Counted from the stretch's first letter, positions 53,566 through 63,112 are shown. The stretch is 64,000 nucleotides of DNA from an uncultured Gammaproteobacteria bacterium (GCA_913061515.1 CAJXSF010000006.1:23623-87622); one strand, 5' to 3'. Program-made: numbers and translations. The notes: generated by a model from the letters alone, not told the origin.

Positions 53566-54243
53566 GTGAAAGTGTTAGTAATTGAAGACAACCGCGATAT
53601 TGCGGCCAATATAGCGGACTATCTTGAACCAAAAGGCCATGTGTTGGACTTCGCTACCCATGGGCAGCAAGGTTTGCAATTGGCGATCTCACAACGCTAC
53701 GACGTCATCGTATTAGATATTGGTTTGCCTGGGCTCAGTGGCATGGAGTTATGCCGTCGGCTGCGCTTGGATGCTCGAATATACACCCCTGTATTGATGT
53801 TGACAGCGCGTGATCAGTTAGATGACAAACTAGAGGGGTTTCAGGCAGGTGCTGATGATTATTTAGTTAAACCATTCTCTGTGAAAGAGCTTGAAGCGAG
53901 ATTAGAGGCGCTCATCAAACGTGGTGATATAAAGGCTGCTAATCGTGTGCTTAGCATTGCGGGCTTAGAATATGACCCCGAAACTTTGCATGCCTCTCGC
54001 GACAATCAATTGCTAGAGCTTAATCCAATTCAAAGAAAAATATTGGAATTGCTAATGCAAAATGCCAATCGAGTTGTGAGTCGAGAAGAGTTAGAGGAGC
54101 ATATTTGGGGTGATGCGCTTCCGGACAATGATGTCTTGAGGACGCATATCTACAGCCTACGTTCAGTAGTGGATAAGCCATTTGATAAGAAGCTCATTCA
54201 TACCGTTCACGGGGCTGGTTATCGATTGGCTGAGACCCTGTAA
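53566..54243 (+). CDS. OmpR-family response regulator (metal or envelope stress)
   Basis: A 225-residue DNA-binding regulator. The receiver has the acidic pair VIEDN, phospho-acceptor Asp51 in VLDIGLPG, and Lys in VKPFS; the C-terminal winged helix has EHIWGDALPDNDVLRTHIYSLRS and IHTVHGAGYRL. It resembles the metal-responsive CopR/CusR/CzcR and QseB-type regulators. I chose the GTG at 53566 because AGGAG lies 7 bases before it; a GTG at 53560 is too close to that site. The kinase gene follows and the efflux operon is divergent, so it most likely activates that operon. Confidence 0.9.
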   Translation: MKVLVIEDNRDIAANIADYLEPKGHVLDFATHGQQGLQLAISQRYDVIVLDIGLPGLSGMELCRRLRLDARIYTPVLMLTARDQLDDKLEGFQAGADDYLVKPFSVKELEARLEALIKRGDIKAANRVLSIAGLEYDPETLHASRDNQLLELNPIQRKILELLMQNANRVVSREELEEHIWGDALPDNDVLRTHIYSLRSVVDKPFDKKLIHTVHGAGYRLAETL

Positions 54244-54256
54244 TGAGAGTGCAGTG

Positions 54257-55513
54257 ATGAACAAAGCTAGTTTAAGATTTAGAGTCATACTTGCCTTAGT
54301 GATAATCGTCACAGTGACGAGCGCTTTATTTGCAGGCGGCGTTCTGTTCATCAAGGCGCAGTTAGAGGAAGTGATTTTTGGCAATATGGTGTCTGGCCAG
54401 CTCGAAGACATCAAACGTCAATTGCGGGAAGACCGTTTTGACGAATCAAGCCTGTTTGCAGGTTGGCATTTTTACATGCAAGGCAGTGCAGAGCCTATTG
54501 AACCAGCGTTTGCCGAGTTAAGTCTAGGGTCACACCACTCAGTCTTTACGCAAGATAAGGTCTATCAGGTAGAGGTAGGAGATTGGCTAGGTCAGAAGGT
54601 GTATTTAAGCTATGACATCACGGAATGGGAGGAGCAAGAGCACACGGTCTTGATCATGTTGCTCTATGGTTTACTTCTCGTGTTGGCCGTGGCTTTGGTA
54701 ATGGGGTGGACTGCCACTAACACTATTCTATCTCCGGTACGGCGTTTGTCTTCGCGCTTGAAGAGCTTGCAGCCGGGGGGGAGAAGTAAAGGCATCGCCA
54801 AAGACTATGCCGGGACAGAAATTGGCGAGATAGCGGCTGCATTCGATAAATATATGGAGCGGCTAGATCAATTTGTGGAACGGGAGCAAAGCTTTACGGC
54901 GGCTGCAAGTCATGAATTGCGTACCCCATTGTCGGTAATGATGGGAGCTGTCGATGTGTTGTCCGAGAGCGCGCAATCTCCGGTCTCTGTGCGAGCTATC
55001 GAAAGAATCAATCGAGCCTGCAATGAAATGTTGGCCTTTATCGAAGCAACGCTATTCTTGTCACGTGAAGGAAGCACGCAGATCGACCAAAGCGATCCGG
55101 TGGATCTAGCGTTAGTGATGGAGCAGCTCTTGGAAGATAGCGCCTCAGCTCTTGCTGATAGATCGCTGCAGATCGAAAAGCACTTTTGGGATAGGCCGCA
55201 ATTGAATCAACCACTGAGCTTAGTGCAAATTACTATGAGCAATATATTGCGCAATGCGATTGAGCATACCTCCAGTGGTTGTATAACGATTGTGATCGAC
55301 AAAACAAGCATTAGTATCACTGATACGGGAGGGGGGATTCCCGCACAAGATATCGCATTCGTTTTTGAGCGTAGTTACAGCACAAAAACCGGGGGTACGG
55401 GCTTGGGTTTAAATTTAGTGAAAAGAATTTGTGATCGATTCAACTGGCAGATAGAGATCGAAAGTGAGCCTGGCAAAGGGACCTGCGTTCGTATTGTTTT
55501 TCCTTCGCGTTGA
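54257..55513 (+). CDS. Sensor histidine kinase
   Basis: A 418-residue membrane kinase with two helices (about 8-33 and 131-152) and a periplasmic sensing region of about 100 residues between them. Domains in order: HAMP, HisKA with SHELRTPLSVMMG (phosphorylated His219), and HATPase with NILRNAIEHTS, DTGGGIP, and GTGLGLNLVKRI. It begins 13 bases after the regulator stop and is probably co-transcribed. The frame extends upstream to 54182 within the regulator gene, but the ATG at 54257 gives a normal start. The sensed metal cannot be read. Confidence 0.9.
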   Translation: MNKASLRFRVILALVIIVTVTSALFAGGVLFIKAQLEEVIFGNMVSGQLEDIKRQLREDRFDESSLFAGWHFYMQGSAEPIEPAFAELSLGSHHSVFTQDKVYQVEVGDWLGQKVYLSYDITEWEEQEHTVLIMLLYGLLLVLAVALVMGWTATNTILSPVRRLSSRLKSLQPGGRSKGIAKDYAGTEIGEIAAAFDKYMERLDQFVEREQSFTAAASHELRTPLSVMMGAVDVLSESAQSPVSVRAIERINRACNEMLAFIEATLFLSREGSTQIDQSDPVDLALVMEQLLEDSASALADRSLQIEKHFWDRPQLNQPLSLVQITMSNILRNAIEHTSSGCITIVIDKTSISITDTGGGIPAQDIAFVFERSYSTKTGGTGLGLNLVKRICDRFNWQIEIESEPGKGTCVRIVFPSR

Positions 55514-55546
55514 AGTCTCCGTACAGCTTGTAGGAAGTTTCACGAT

Positions 55547-55589
55547 CTAGCGACGGCGAATATTGGCGTAGAGCATTCACCGTCGCTAG
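55547..55589. terminator. Bidirectional hairpin between kinase and metE
   Basis: Arms CTAGCGACGG (55547-55556) and CCGTCGCTAG (55580-55589) pair perfectly and are extended by GAAT/ATTC after one mismatch. It lies between the convergent kinase and metE stops with a short T-run (TCCGTTTT) on the plus side, so it may terminate both. Confidence 0.55.
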
Positions 55590-55595
55590 TCCGTT

Positions 55596-57875
55596 TTAGG
55601 TGAACTGCGCACGTAGTTGCTTGGCAGCCTCTACCATATTGCTCAGTGCAGGGGCGACCTCTTCCCATCGCCGAGTTTTAAGGCCGCAGTCAGGATTTAC
55701 CCACAAACGTTGGGCGGGGATTTTCTGCGCGGCTTTTCTCATTAGCGCTACAATATGGTCTGCATGGGGAATATTGGGCGAATGAATATCATAAACCCCA
55801 GGGCCGATACCATTGGGGTAGGCAAACTGATCGAATGCATCGAGCAGCTCCATGTCCGAGCGCGAGGTCTCAATTGTGATCACGTCTGCATCCATGGCGG
55901 CAATCGCTTCCATGATGTCATTGAATTCCGAATAGCACATATGAGTGTGAATTTGCGTGGTATCTTGCACCCCATTGGCTGACAAGCGGAAACAAGACAC
56001 AGCCCAGTCGAGGTAGTTTGACCACTGAGTTCGGCGCAAGGGTAAGCCTTCACGCAAAGCCGCTTCGTCGATCTGGATAATGGCAATGCCGGCTTTTTCC
56101 AGATCTAGCACTTCTTCACGGACTGCCAAAGCGAGTTGGCGACAAGTCTCCGAGCGCGGTTGGTCATCGCGCACAAATGACCAGTTAAGCAGTGTCACAG
56201 GGCCAGTCAACATGCCCTTGACCGGTTTTGTTGTCTGCGCTTGCGCATATTTAGCCCAGGTCACAGTGATTGCCTCAGGTCTGGCCACATCGCCAAACAA
56301 AATGGGAGGCTTGACGCAACGAGAACCATAGGACTGCACCCAACCAAATTGACTGCGCGCATAGCCTTGCAGATGTTCGCTGAAGTATTCGACCATGTCA
56401 TTGCGCTCAGATTCCCCGTGCACAAGAACATCTAGCCCTAATGACTCTTGCTGCTGCAGGCAATGTCGTATCTCACGCTGCAGAAAATGTTCATACTCTT
56501 TTTGATCGAGTTTTTTCTCGCGATAGAGTTTGCGCGCTCGACGGATTTCAAGTGTTTGCGGAAAAGACCCGATACTTGTGGTTGGGAACAACGGTAGCTT
56601 GAACTGGCTCTGCTGTAGCGCTGCGCGGGCGGTGAAATCTGTATCACGTGCAGACATGTCGGGGCGCAATGCGAGTAGTGCCGCCCGAACTTGCGGGTTA
56701 GTGGTTTTCTTTGAATCACGACGACTCTGTAAAGCTTCTGCGTTCTGTCGCAACGCTTCTTCAAGTGGTTCTCGCCCATTCTCTAGCGCTTGCGCGAGCA
56801 AGGTGAGTTCGGCAAGTTTCTGTACGGCGAATGCTAGCCAGGAGTGAACATCACTAGCGAGAGCTGTCTCGCTACGAAGATCCACAGGTACATGTAATAG
56901 TGAGCAAGATGGCGCAAGCCAAAGCCTGTTTGCCAAGCGTTTTTCGATGGGTTCTAAATAATCCAATAAGGCATTGATATCGGCCCTCCAAATATTACGT
57001 CCATCGATTACTCCAAGAGACAGTACCTTGTGTGCGGGCAGCCAATCAATCACCTTGCTAACCTCGCTTCGAGCATTGATCGCATCAATATGCAGGCCAT
57101 CCACGGGTAGTTCACAGGCTAGCAGTAGATTATCCTGTAGTTCACCGAAATAGGTGGCCAACAGTACTTTTATGTCGCCGCGGCGCAGTTCGTGGTAGGC
57201 CTGTGTAAAGGCGCGTTGCCACTGAAGATCGAGTTCGGTCACTAAGATTGGCTCGTCGATTTGTAACCATTCTATGCCACTGGCTTGTAGCGCTTTGAAT
57301 AATTCGTTGTAAACTTTTAGTAGTTGCGGCAGCAGGTCTAATTTATTGCTGCCATCGCGTGCTTTGCCCAAGCGCAGATAACTAAGGGGCCCTAATATTA
57401 CCGGTTTGGCATTATGCCCTTGGGTTCGCGCCTCAATGATTTGACTGAGCAAGCGTGAGACGTTCAAACTGAAGCGCGTGTCTTTTTCGAACTCGGGCAC
57501 GATATAGTGATAGTTAGTGTCGAACCACTTGGTAAGCTCTCCTGCGGCCACAGATTGGGAGTCTGGGTCTTGTGGAGCCCTGCCACGGGCGAGACGAAAA
57601 TAGGCTTGTAGCTCATCCCCATTAAGCTCGCTTATCCGTTGCGGCACATTCCCCAGTAAGAAGCTCATATCCAATACTTGGTCGTAGAGTGAGAAGTCAC
57701 CCACGGGCACTAGGTCAAGGGTGTCTTGTATTTGCCAGTGCTTGCTACGCAAGCCTGCCGCAGTTGCCTCTAGTGCATCGCTATTAATCTCCGCACGCCA
57801 ATAGTTTTCCAAAGCAAATTTTAATTCGCGTTGCGCGCCGATACGTGGAAAGCCTAGGTTATGAATGAGGGGCAT
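55596..57875 (-). CDS. metE: Cobalamin-independent methionine synthase MetE
   Basis: Transfers a methyl group from 5-methyltetrahydrofolate polyglutamate to homocysteine without B12. The 759-residue protein is full length with both barrels. Zinc ligands are recognisable in HMCYSEFND and NPDCGLKTR, and the folate-binding [20 protein letters not shown] region ([18 protein letters not shown]) and the N-terminal [17 protein letters not shown] are present. metR is divergent, 119 bases away, and no cobalamin riboswitch fits in that gap, so MetR and homocysteine are the expected control. Confidence 0.96.
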   Translation of the reverse strand: MPLIHNLGFPRIGAQRELKFALENYWRAEINSDALEATAAGLRSKHWQIQDTLDLVPVGDFSLYDQVLDMSFLLGNVPQRISELNGDELQAYFRLARGRAPQDPDSQSVAAGELTKWFDTNYHYIVPEFEKDTRFSLNVSRLLSQIIEARTQGHNAKPVILGPLSYLRLGKARDGSNKLDLLPQLLKVYNELFKALQASGIEWLQIDEPILVTELDLQWQRAFTQAYHELRRGDIKVLLATYFGELQDNLLLACELPVDGLHIDAINARSEVSKVIDWLPAHKVLSLGVIDGRNIWRADINALLDYLEPIEKRLANRLWLAPSCSLLHVPVDLRSETALASDVHSWLAFAVQKLAELTLLAQALENGREPLEEALRQNAEALQSRRDSKKTTNPQVRAALLALRPDMSARDTDFTARAALQQSQFKLPLFPTTSIGSFPQTLEIRRARKLYREKKLDQKEYEHFLQREIRHCLQQQESLGLDVLVHGESERNDMVEYFSEHLQGYARSQFGWVQSYGSRCVKPPILFGDVARPEAITVTWAKYAQAQTTKPVKGMLTGPVTLLNWSFVRDDQPRSETCRQLALAVREEVLDLEKAGIAIIQIDEAALREGLPLRRTQWSNYLDWAVSCFRLSANGVQDTTQIHTHMCYSEFNDIMEAIAAMDADVITIETSRSDMELLDAFDQFAYPNGIGPGVYDIHSPNIPHADHIVALMRKAAQKIPAQRLWVNPDCGLKTRRWEEVAPALSNMVEAAKQLRAQFT

Positions 57876-57933
57876 TATTGATTTCTCCGAAAATAGAACA
57901 GTGCGGGCATATTAGGGCTTACAAACAATGAAT

Positions 57934-57963
57934 AAAAATGGTTAAAATGCATGAAGCCATGAG
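57934..57963. promoter_or_regulatory. Candidate MetR operator in the metE/metR intergenic region
   Basis: A 30-base element contains TGCAT-N6-ATGAG (57948-57963), a LysR-type T-N11-A arrangement. A closely related element lies at 61035-61065 before the radical SAM gene. It is 59 bases from the metE start and 32 from the metR start. It does not match the textbook E. coli TGAA-N5-TTCA site, so MetR binding is inferred. Confidence 0.45.
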
Positions 57964-57994
57964 TATTTCTCATAGATTGATAGGGAGAAAGACA

Positions 57995-58891
57995 ATGTTG
58001 GAGCGCAGCCATTTGGCGATCATCGCGGCCGTCGATGCCCGTGGCACCCTGACCGAGGCCGCTACTAGTCTACATTTGAGCCAGTCAGCGCTGAGCCATG
58101 CTATTCGTAAATTAGAGCACCAGTTAGGCACTGCGCTGTGGGAAAAAGAAGGGCGATTGTTACGTCTTACACAAGCCGGTGAGCAAATGCTCTTGCTTGC
58201 CAAACGCTTGCTCCCGCAGTTTGAGCACACCGAGCAACTACTTAAACAATTTGCGCGAGGCCAGCGCGGAGCATTGCGCATCGGAATGGAATGCCATCCC
58301 TGTTATCAGTGGTTGCTAAAAGTCATTACTCCCTTCTTAAGTGAATGGCCTGATGTCGACGTGGATGTGAAACAGAAGTTTCAGTTTGGTGGCATTGGCG
58401 CTTTGTTTAGCTATGACATCGATATTTTGGTGACTCCTGACCCTTTGCGACAGAGTGGCTTGCTCTATACCCCAGTATTTGATTATGAGCAGGTATTGGT
58501 AGTGCACAATGAGCATGGGTTGGCGCACAAGACGTATGTGGTTCCCGAAGATCTAATCGACGAAACTCTGATTAGTTATCCGGTAGAACGAGAGCGCCTA
58601 GACATCTATTCAGAGTTTCTGTCGCCCGCTAAATGTGTCCCTAAAGAGCATAAGGAAATCGAAGCGACGAATATTATGTTGCAAATGGTCGCGGCCGGAA
58701 GAGGAGTGGCAGCCTTGCCAAAATGGTTAGTTGAAGAGTATGCCCAGACCATGCCGATCCGCGGTGTGCGCATGGGCAAGCAGGGCATCGCTAAACAGAT
58801 ATTTTTGGGGATTAGGCGTAGTGATGAATCTTTAGCCTATCTTGCTGGGTTCATAGAGCTAGCCGGTCGAGTGCAAACCTCGCTTAAATGA
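57995..58891 (+). CDS. metR: LysR-family regulator MetR
   Basis: A homocysteine-responsive LysR regulator of metE and other methionine genes. It is 298 residues: the N-terminal helix-turn-helix (ERSHLAIIAAVDARGTLTEA, then LSQSALSHAIRKLEHQLG) followed by the effector domain. The start ATG at 57995 has an AGGGAGAAAG site and matches MetR N-termini; an upstream GTG at 57938 in the same frame would add 19 residues and run through the operator. It is divergent from metE, the standard arrangement. Confidence 0.9.
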   Translation: MLERSHLAIIAAVDARGTLTEAATSLHLSQSALSHAIRKLEHQLGTALWEKEGRLLRLTQAGEQMLLLAKRLLPQFEHTEQLLKQFARGQRGALRIGMECHPCYQWLLKVITPFLSEWPDVDVDVKQKFQFGGIGALFSYDIDILVTPDPLRQSGLLYTPVFDYEQVLVVHNEHGLAHKTYVVPEDLIDETLISYPVERERLDIYSEFLSPAKCVPKEHKEIEATNIMLQMVAAGRGVAALPKWLVEEYAQTMPIRGVRMGKQGIAKQIFLGIRRSDESLAYLAGFIELAGRVQTSLK

Positions 58892-59852
58892 GGTCACTAT
58901 CGCCTTTAGTGATGTAGAGTGATTCTTGAATCCAATCGTAATTCAAGCGCGTGTCGTAAGGGTGCATAGATAAGGTGACTTGATGCGCGGCGCTATCGTC
59001 TTGCCATCCCATAGCTAGCAACACATCGATGGTGCGCTGATCGCCTTGCAACCAAAGGGCCGTTTGCCGCAATTGCCGAGCTTGTGCAATGTGTACAATA
59101 TGACGCAAGAGTTCTACAAGGCTGCAGCGTGAGTCCGCATCCCATAAGAGGTCCGCTATCCAAAGGCACCCCTGCATTTCTCTGATGATGGCCCATGCGC
59201 GCAGGGTGCCGGTACTGTCATGGCAATGCAGGTATTCATAATTGTTGATGTCCGGGCGCTGCAAAAAGCGCCAGTTGATCCACTTCCAGTCACGCTGAGC
59301 GAGCAAAGCATACCGGGACGAGACCCGCTGCCAGAATGCATCGACACTGGCTGGGCATGGCGAGGATATTTCGACAGAGAATTGCGAATTTTGGGCTGGG
59401 CTCGTTGCTGCTGTCTCGAAGCGCCAACGCCTAATTACTTTTGTGGCATCTTGCAATGGACTTTGCGTGTTGTGCAGGGCGTTCAGTGTGCCGCTAGGAA
59501 ATCCAAAGAGTAATTGGATGTTCCCCTTGCTACGCTGTTCTTGGTGCAGACTTAAGAGCGCTTTTAGCATGGCACGGCCATGAATCGTCTCTGGCAGGGG
59601 GAGCGAAAAAGCATCCCCTGCATGGGCCACAGACACCTGTCTTCGCCCCTCATGCCAGAGAATCGGGTGCGCAGCGATATGGGCGTGCACTTTCTGTTTT
59701 TCATCCACGGCAACAGAGGCAATGGCCTCGTCGTTATGCAGGAATTTCCAACGCCAATAATCAGTGCCACGGTTCTCATTAAACACGCGATTGAACCCAC
59801 ACATGATGCTAGTTTCATCACCGGCTTGGTAGGCGCGAACAGTTATTGGCAC
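58884..59852 (-). CDS. GNAT family N-acyltransferase
   Basis: A 322-residue acyltransferase. The N-terminal pattern VPITVRAYQAGDETSIMCGFNRVF is typical of GNAT proteins, and the middle has the acetyl-CoA region (GRRQVSVAHAGDAFSLP, then HGRAMLKALLSL). A second GNAT-like half (about 180-320) suggests a double-domain protein. The start GTG at 59852 overlaps the preceding radical SAM stop (GTGCCAATAA), a 10-base overlap that indicates translational coupling; in-frame TTG 59888 and GTG 59864 are less likely. The substrate is unknown; the coupling implies it works on, or with, the radical SAM product. Confidence 0.78.
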   Translation of the reverse strand: MPITVRAYQAGDETSIMCGFNRVFNENRGTDYWRWKFLHNDEAIASVAVDEKQKVHAHIAAHPILWHEGRRQVSVAHAGDAFSLPLPETIHGRAMLKALLSLHQEQRSKGNIQLLFGFPSGTLNALHNTQSPLQDATKVIRRWRFETAATSPAQNSQFSVEISSPCPASVDAFWQRVSSRYALLAQRDWKWINWRFLQRPDINNYEYLHCHDSTGTLRAWAIIREMQGCLWIADLLWDADSRCSLVELLRHIVHIAQARQLRQTALWLQGDQRTIDVLLAMGWQDDSAAHQVTLSMHPYDTRLNYDWIQESLYITKGDSDLI

Positions 59853-60949
59853 GGCGTAGGCCACTCTGGATCCGTTTCCAATAAACAAACACGGGCAAAT
59901 TGGTCACAGATATTGAGCCAGTCTTCGAAGCCGTCAATAGAGTCGAGAAAGCGTTCGGGCTGGTAAATAAATGAGGCTAGAGCAATGGTGTAAAGGCGGC
60001 ATTGTTCGCAATTTACATTGGGCATGCAGCACTTTGCGTCGCTGGCTTGTAAGTCGACGCGGTAACCCTGATGCCAATCAAAATTTCGACCATTGCAGTT
60101 AGTCGCAATGCCTGTTTGATCGTCTAATTGATATAGGGGTTCGGGGGTGGTGAGCGCATTATTGAATGCTTGGGATTGAATGACCGTGCGCGGATATTGT
60201 GCGATGAGTTCATCAACGACGTCCCGAGACCTAGCCAAGCTCTCACTACTGAACAGCATATTGCTTTGGTCAGAACTAATTCGAAAATAGCCGTTATCGT
60301 TGCTGGCCCCACTGACTAATTTGTCTAGGTACGACTGTGTCGGGGAGAAATAATTGAACATAATCTTATGTCCGTAATCGTCCATTATGCGTACGACACC
60401 GGGCAGCTGCGCTAGATTGTTGGGGTTGATAGTAAAAACAAAACGCACTCGCGGGTCGTTAGCAAAGTTGCGAATTGATTTCCAAAACACATTGCCACCG
60501 CGAAAGTGGCTAGTGGTGTCCTCATCGCCCCATACGGATATCTGGATGGAGTAGGGGATTTCAGGTCGAATGCGAATTGTGCCATTGGTATGAATTGAGC
60601 CGCGAGGGATGTATTGCGCTGCACGCAGCAAGCGGTCTTGCGCTAGAGCGGGTTCGGCCCCAGCAAAAAAACCGAAACTGACCCCAGCTGCGGCTTGTTG
60701 TTTGAAGAACGCATCCCATTGTTCCAACTCTGTGACCTCGGTCGCTTGTTTATAGTCGTCTCCTTCAAAATAGAAGCAACCTTCGCAAAACAGATTGCAG
60801 CGCGATGTAAGGTCATAATTATTAGACTTGCGCAGTACCCTGCGGATCTGTTTGGAGCGCAAGTAACGCTCGCGCAGCTGGGGTTTTTTGCTCAAGTAGT
60901 GATTGATGCGGCGTTTACTCTCTTGCAGGGATTGTGGAGCGGTAGTCAT
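59843..60949 (-). CDS. Radical SAM protein with C-terminal cysteine cluster
   Basis: A 368-residue radical SAM enzyme. The CxxxCxxC motif is CNLFCEGC (Cys51, 55, 58), preceded by a basic stretch and followed by FGFFAGAEPALAQDRL. Near the C-terminus is a second Cys group (TNCNGRNFDW..., then CCMPNVNCEQC), suggesting a SPASM- or Twitch-like auxiliary cluster. Such proteins modify peptides, lipids or metabolites; this one has no precursor-peptide gene in view. I prefer the ATG at 60949 (AAAGGG site) because the upstream frame to 61165 is weak. It forms an operon with the overlapping GNAT gene. Confidence 0.82.
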   Translation of the reverse strand: MTTAPQSLQESKRRINHYLSKKPQLRERYLRSKQIRRVLRKSNNYDLTSRCNLFCEGCFYFEGDDYKQATEVTELEQWDAFFKQQAAAGVSFGFFAGAEPALAQDRLLRAAQYIPRGSIHTNGTIRIRPEIPYSIQISVWGDEDTTSHFRGGNVFWKSIRNFANDPRVRFVFTINPNNLAQLPGVVRIMDDYGHKIMFNYFSPTQSYLDKLVSGASNDNGYFRISSDQSNMLFSSESLARSRDVVDELIAQYPRTVIQSQAFNNALTTPEPLYQLDDQTGIATNCNGRNFDWHQGYRVDLQASDAKCCMPNVNCEQCRLYTIALASFIYQPERFLDSIDGFEDWLNICDQFARVCLLETDPEWPTPCQ

Positions 60950-61243
60950 GAGAACCCTTTCATGTCGGCTAGGCGATAGGCAGATCAGGCGTACCCTGAT
61001 CGGGCTTGGCATGATAGAGGGGATGGAAGCGCGAAAAAATTGGTAAAAATTCATGAACCCATGAACACGCTGCATAAATGCGTTGGACGCAATCCTATGG
61101 CTGCCTGTCTGACAGATAGAGAAACTGAGTTTCGTTAGGCTTCGCAGCAGTGCTAGGATGCACAAAGGATAGCAATACTTCTAAAACAGCTGGGCTGTGC
61201 AAGGAGCAAGGCCCAATAAAAAATACAATAACGGGGGTTAATA
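60950..61243. promoter_or_regulatory. Divergent promoter region of the radical SAM and esterase genes
   Basis: This 294-base gap contains no convincing gene. A frame continuous with the radical SAM gene crosses its left part up to 61165 but has no ribosome site and unusual composition. It holds the MetR-like element at 61035-61065 and must contain promoters in both directions. Confidence 0.4.
61035..61065. promoter_or_regulatory. MetR-region-like element upstream of the radical SAM gene
   Basis: A 31-base stretch aligns with the metE/metR element at 57934-57963 at about 25 positions with one indel. It contains a perfect TTCAT-N6-ATGAA (61050-61065). It is 86 bases before the radical SAM start and 179 bases before the esterase start, so it could serve either gene. 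Confidence 0.45.
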
Positions 61244-62527
61244 ATGTTCACTGTCACACGTAACACACTTCGTACGCTAACTATTGTGTATGGGGCGCTA
61301 GTGTCTAGTTTTACCTTTGCCGATAATCTGTCCTACTCTTCACCCGAATCCGTTGGAATGTCCTCCGCAGCCCTTGAGCGGATCACCCCCTTATTACAGC
61401 AATACGTTGATAGTGGTGAACTGGTAGGCGTTGTCAGCATGTTGGCGCGACGCGGAGAAATCGTACATTTCGAAAATTACGGCACGCTTAATATGGAAAC
61501 GGGAGCGCCAATCGAGAAAGACAGCCTGTTCCGCATTTATTCGATGAGCAAACCGATCACCACCGTGGCAGCGATGATGCTGTACGAAGAAGGCAAGTTT
61601 CAGTTAACTGACCCGGTGTCTAAGTTCTTGCCCGAGTTCGCCGATCTCAAGGTGATGGGAGAGGGTGGGGCGATGGTGGCCTCTGAGCGCCCCATGACCA
61701 TGCAAATGCTGATGAGCCATACGGCAGGGCTTAGTTATGGTGTCTTTGGTGACACGCTTGTCGATCGACAATACCGAGATGCCAATATCTTAAGCAACAC
61801 CGATCTTGCCGAGATGACGGCAAGGCTTGGTGAGATCCCTTTGCAATATCAGCCTGGGACGCGCTTTCATTACAGTGTTTCGGTGGACGTATTAGGACGG
61901 GTGGTCGAAGTGCTCTCCGGTCAAGACTTGGATGAATTTTTCCAACAACGTATTTTTGACCCTTTGGAGATGAATGACACGTTCTTCGAAGTCCCCGCTG
62001 ACAAGAAGCCACGTTTTGGAACAAATCATAATTTTGATCCAGTGACTAAGACGATGCAGGTCTACGATAGGCCAGAGACTAGCGCATTCGCCAATGATGT
62101 GACGTTTTTCTCCGGTGGTGGTGGGCTAGTCTCTAGCACAGAGGACTATATGCGCTTCTCACAAATGCTGTTAAATGGCGGTGAGCTTGACGGAGAGCGA
62201 ATTATTGGGCGCAAAACGCTTGAGTTCATGACGCAAAATCACCTCCCTGGGATTTTCGGTGGCGCCTCTGAAAACACCGATGCAGACCTTTATGGGATGT
62301 CGCGCGGTACAGGTTTCGGGCTTGGGTTTGCCGTTGTCGAAGACCCAGCTGGCGCGGGGGGAATTACCTCAGCGGGTGAGTTCTATTGGGGTGGCGCCGC
62401 AGGCACTATTTTTTGGATCGACCCTGTTGAGGAGTTGATCGGCATCGTTATGATTCAACATATGAATGTGCAGGTGCCCTTGCGCAATACCTTCAAAGCG
62501 GTGAGTTATGGGGCTATCGTTGATTAA
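61244..62527 (+). CDS. Exported serine hydrolase, class C beta-lactamase/family VIII esterase type
   Basis: A 427-residue secreted hydrolase, signal peptide ending SFTFA (about residue 26). Motif 1 is SMSK (Ser100 to Lys103), the Tyr motif is YSV (Tyr210), and the third motif is WGGAAG (382-387) in place of KTG, all as in EstB-type family VIII esterases, which hydrolyse short esters rather than beta-lactams. Actual substrate is unknown. It is divergent from the radical SAM gene and ends in a strong terminator. Confidence 0.88.
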   Translation: MFTVTRNTLRTLTIVYGALVSSFTFADNLSYSSPESVGMSSAALERITPLLQQYVDSGELVGVVSMLARRGEIVHFENYGTLNMETGAPIEKDSLFRIYSMSKPITTVAAMMLYEEGKFQLTDPVSKFLPEFADLKVMGEGGAMVASERPMTMQMLMSHTAGLSYGVFGDTLVDRQYRDANILSNTDLAEMTARLGEIPLQYQPGTRFHYSVSVDVLGRVVEVLSGQDLDEFFQQRIFDPLEMNDTFFEVPADKKPRFGTNHNFDPVTKTMQVYDRPETSAFANDVTFFSGGGGLVSSTEDYMRFSQMLLNGGELDGERIIGRKTLEFMTQNHLPGIFGGASENTDADLYGMSRGTGFGLGFAVVEDPAGAGGITSAGEFYWGGAAGTIFWIDPVEELIGIVMIQHMNVQVPLRNTFKAVSYGAIVD

Positions 62528-62653
62528 GATGCTTAGTGTTCTGCGACACTATGCCACATTGGCAAATTCGCGTAGAAGCGTAATATAGACCTTGGCATTG
62601 AGCCATACTGTTAGGCTAGGTATACACCATGATTCCTTGTAAGTGGTGTTTCA

Positions 62654-62688
62654 AATCCGACTAGAGAGTCTCTAGTCGGATTTTTTTT
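62654..62688 (+). terminator. Strong intrinsic terminator of the esterase gene
   Basis: A 29-base palindrome (AATCCGACTAGAGA, centre G, TCTCTAGTCGGATT) at 62654-62682 followed by eight Ts (62681-62688). Its T-run includes part of the stop codon of the convergent YeeE-like gene (62687-62689), so the two genes share the site. Confidence 0.9.
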
Positions 62689-63112
62689 AGTTCTTGATCA
62701 TTGTTTTCTCGATTCCAATGCCCGCGACTTGCCCGACTACCATTGCTGCGACAAACAAAAATATGCTCGGGTCAGCAGATGCGAGACCTGCTATAGCAGG
62801 TCCTGGGCAAAGCCCGGCAAGCCCCCATCCAATCCCAAAAAGCACGGCGCCGCCCAGCAAAGGCATGTCCAACGTCGTCTTCGTTGGAAGTGTGAATTTC
62901 TCTGCAAGTATTGGGTGAGCCTTGCGGGTAATGAGAGGAAAGCCAATGAGTGTAAAGCTCAGTGCGCTGCCCATCACTAACATCAATGTGAAATCCCATT
63001 GTCCAGTGATATCTAAAAAACCAATCACGCGCGCGGGGTTGATCATCTCTGAGATCGCCAGCCCTAAGCCAAATATGATGCCACTGAGTAAAGCCGCTAA
63101 AGGTGTTTTCAT
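62687..63112 (-). CDS. YeeE/YedE-like sulfur transport protein, second half (DUF6691 type)
   Basis: A 141-residue membrane protein of four to five helices with the YeeE signatures SEMINPARVIGFLDITGQWDF and GLAGLCPGPAIAGL (Cys in the pore motif). It is the C-terminal half of a YeeE/YedE thiosulfate transporter in two genes. Its ATG overlaps the TGA of the upstream half (ATGA). The frame is open to 63385 inside that gene, but only 63112 gives a normal start. The product likely imports thiosulfate or another sulfur compound. Confidence 0.85.
   Translation of the reverse strand: MKTPLAALLSGIIFGLGLAISEMINPARVIGFLDITGQWDFTLMLVMGSALSFTLIGFPLITRKAHPILAEKFTLPTKTTLDMPLLGGAVLFGIGWGLAGLCPGPAIAGLASADPSIFLFVAAMVVGQVAGIGIEKTMIKN

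Noticed and set aside
57876..57994. Cobalamin riboswitch before metE
   Set aside because: The metE-metR gap is only 119 bases, too small for a cobalamin riboswitch of about 200 bases, and no B12-box sequence is visible.
60950..61165. Extra 72 residues upstream of the radical SAM start, or a small peptide gene there
   Set aside because: The frame is open but has no good ribosome site, its translation is Arg/Pro/Ser-rich with no recognisable domain, and it crosses the regulatory element; the ATG at 60949 with AAAGGG is a better start.
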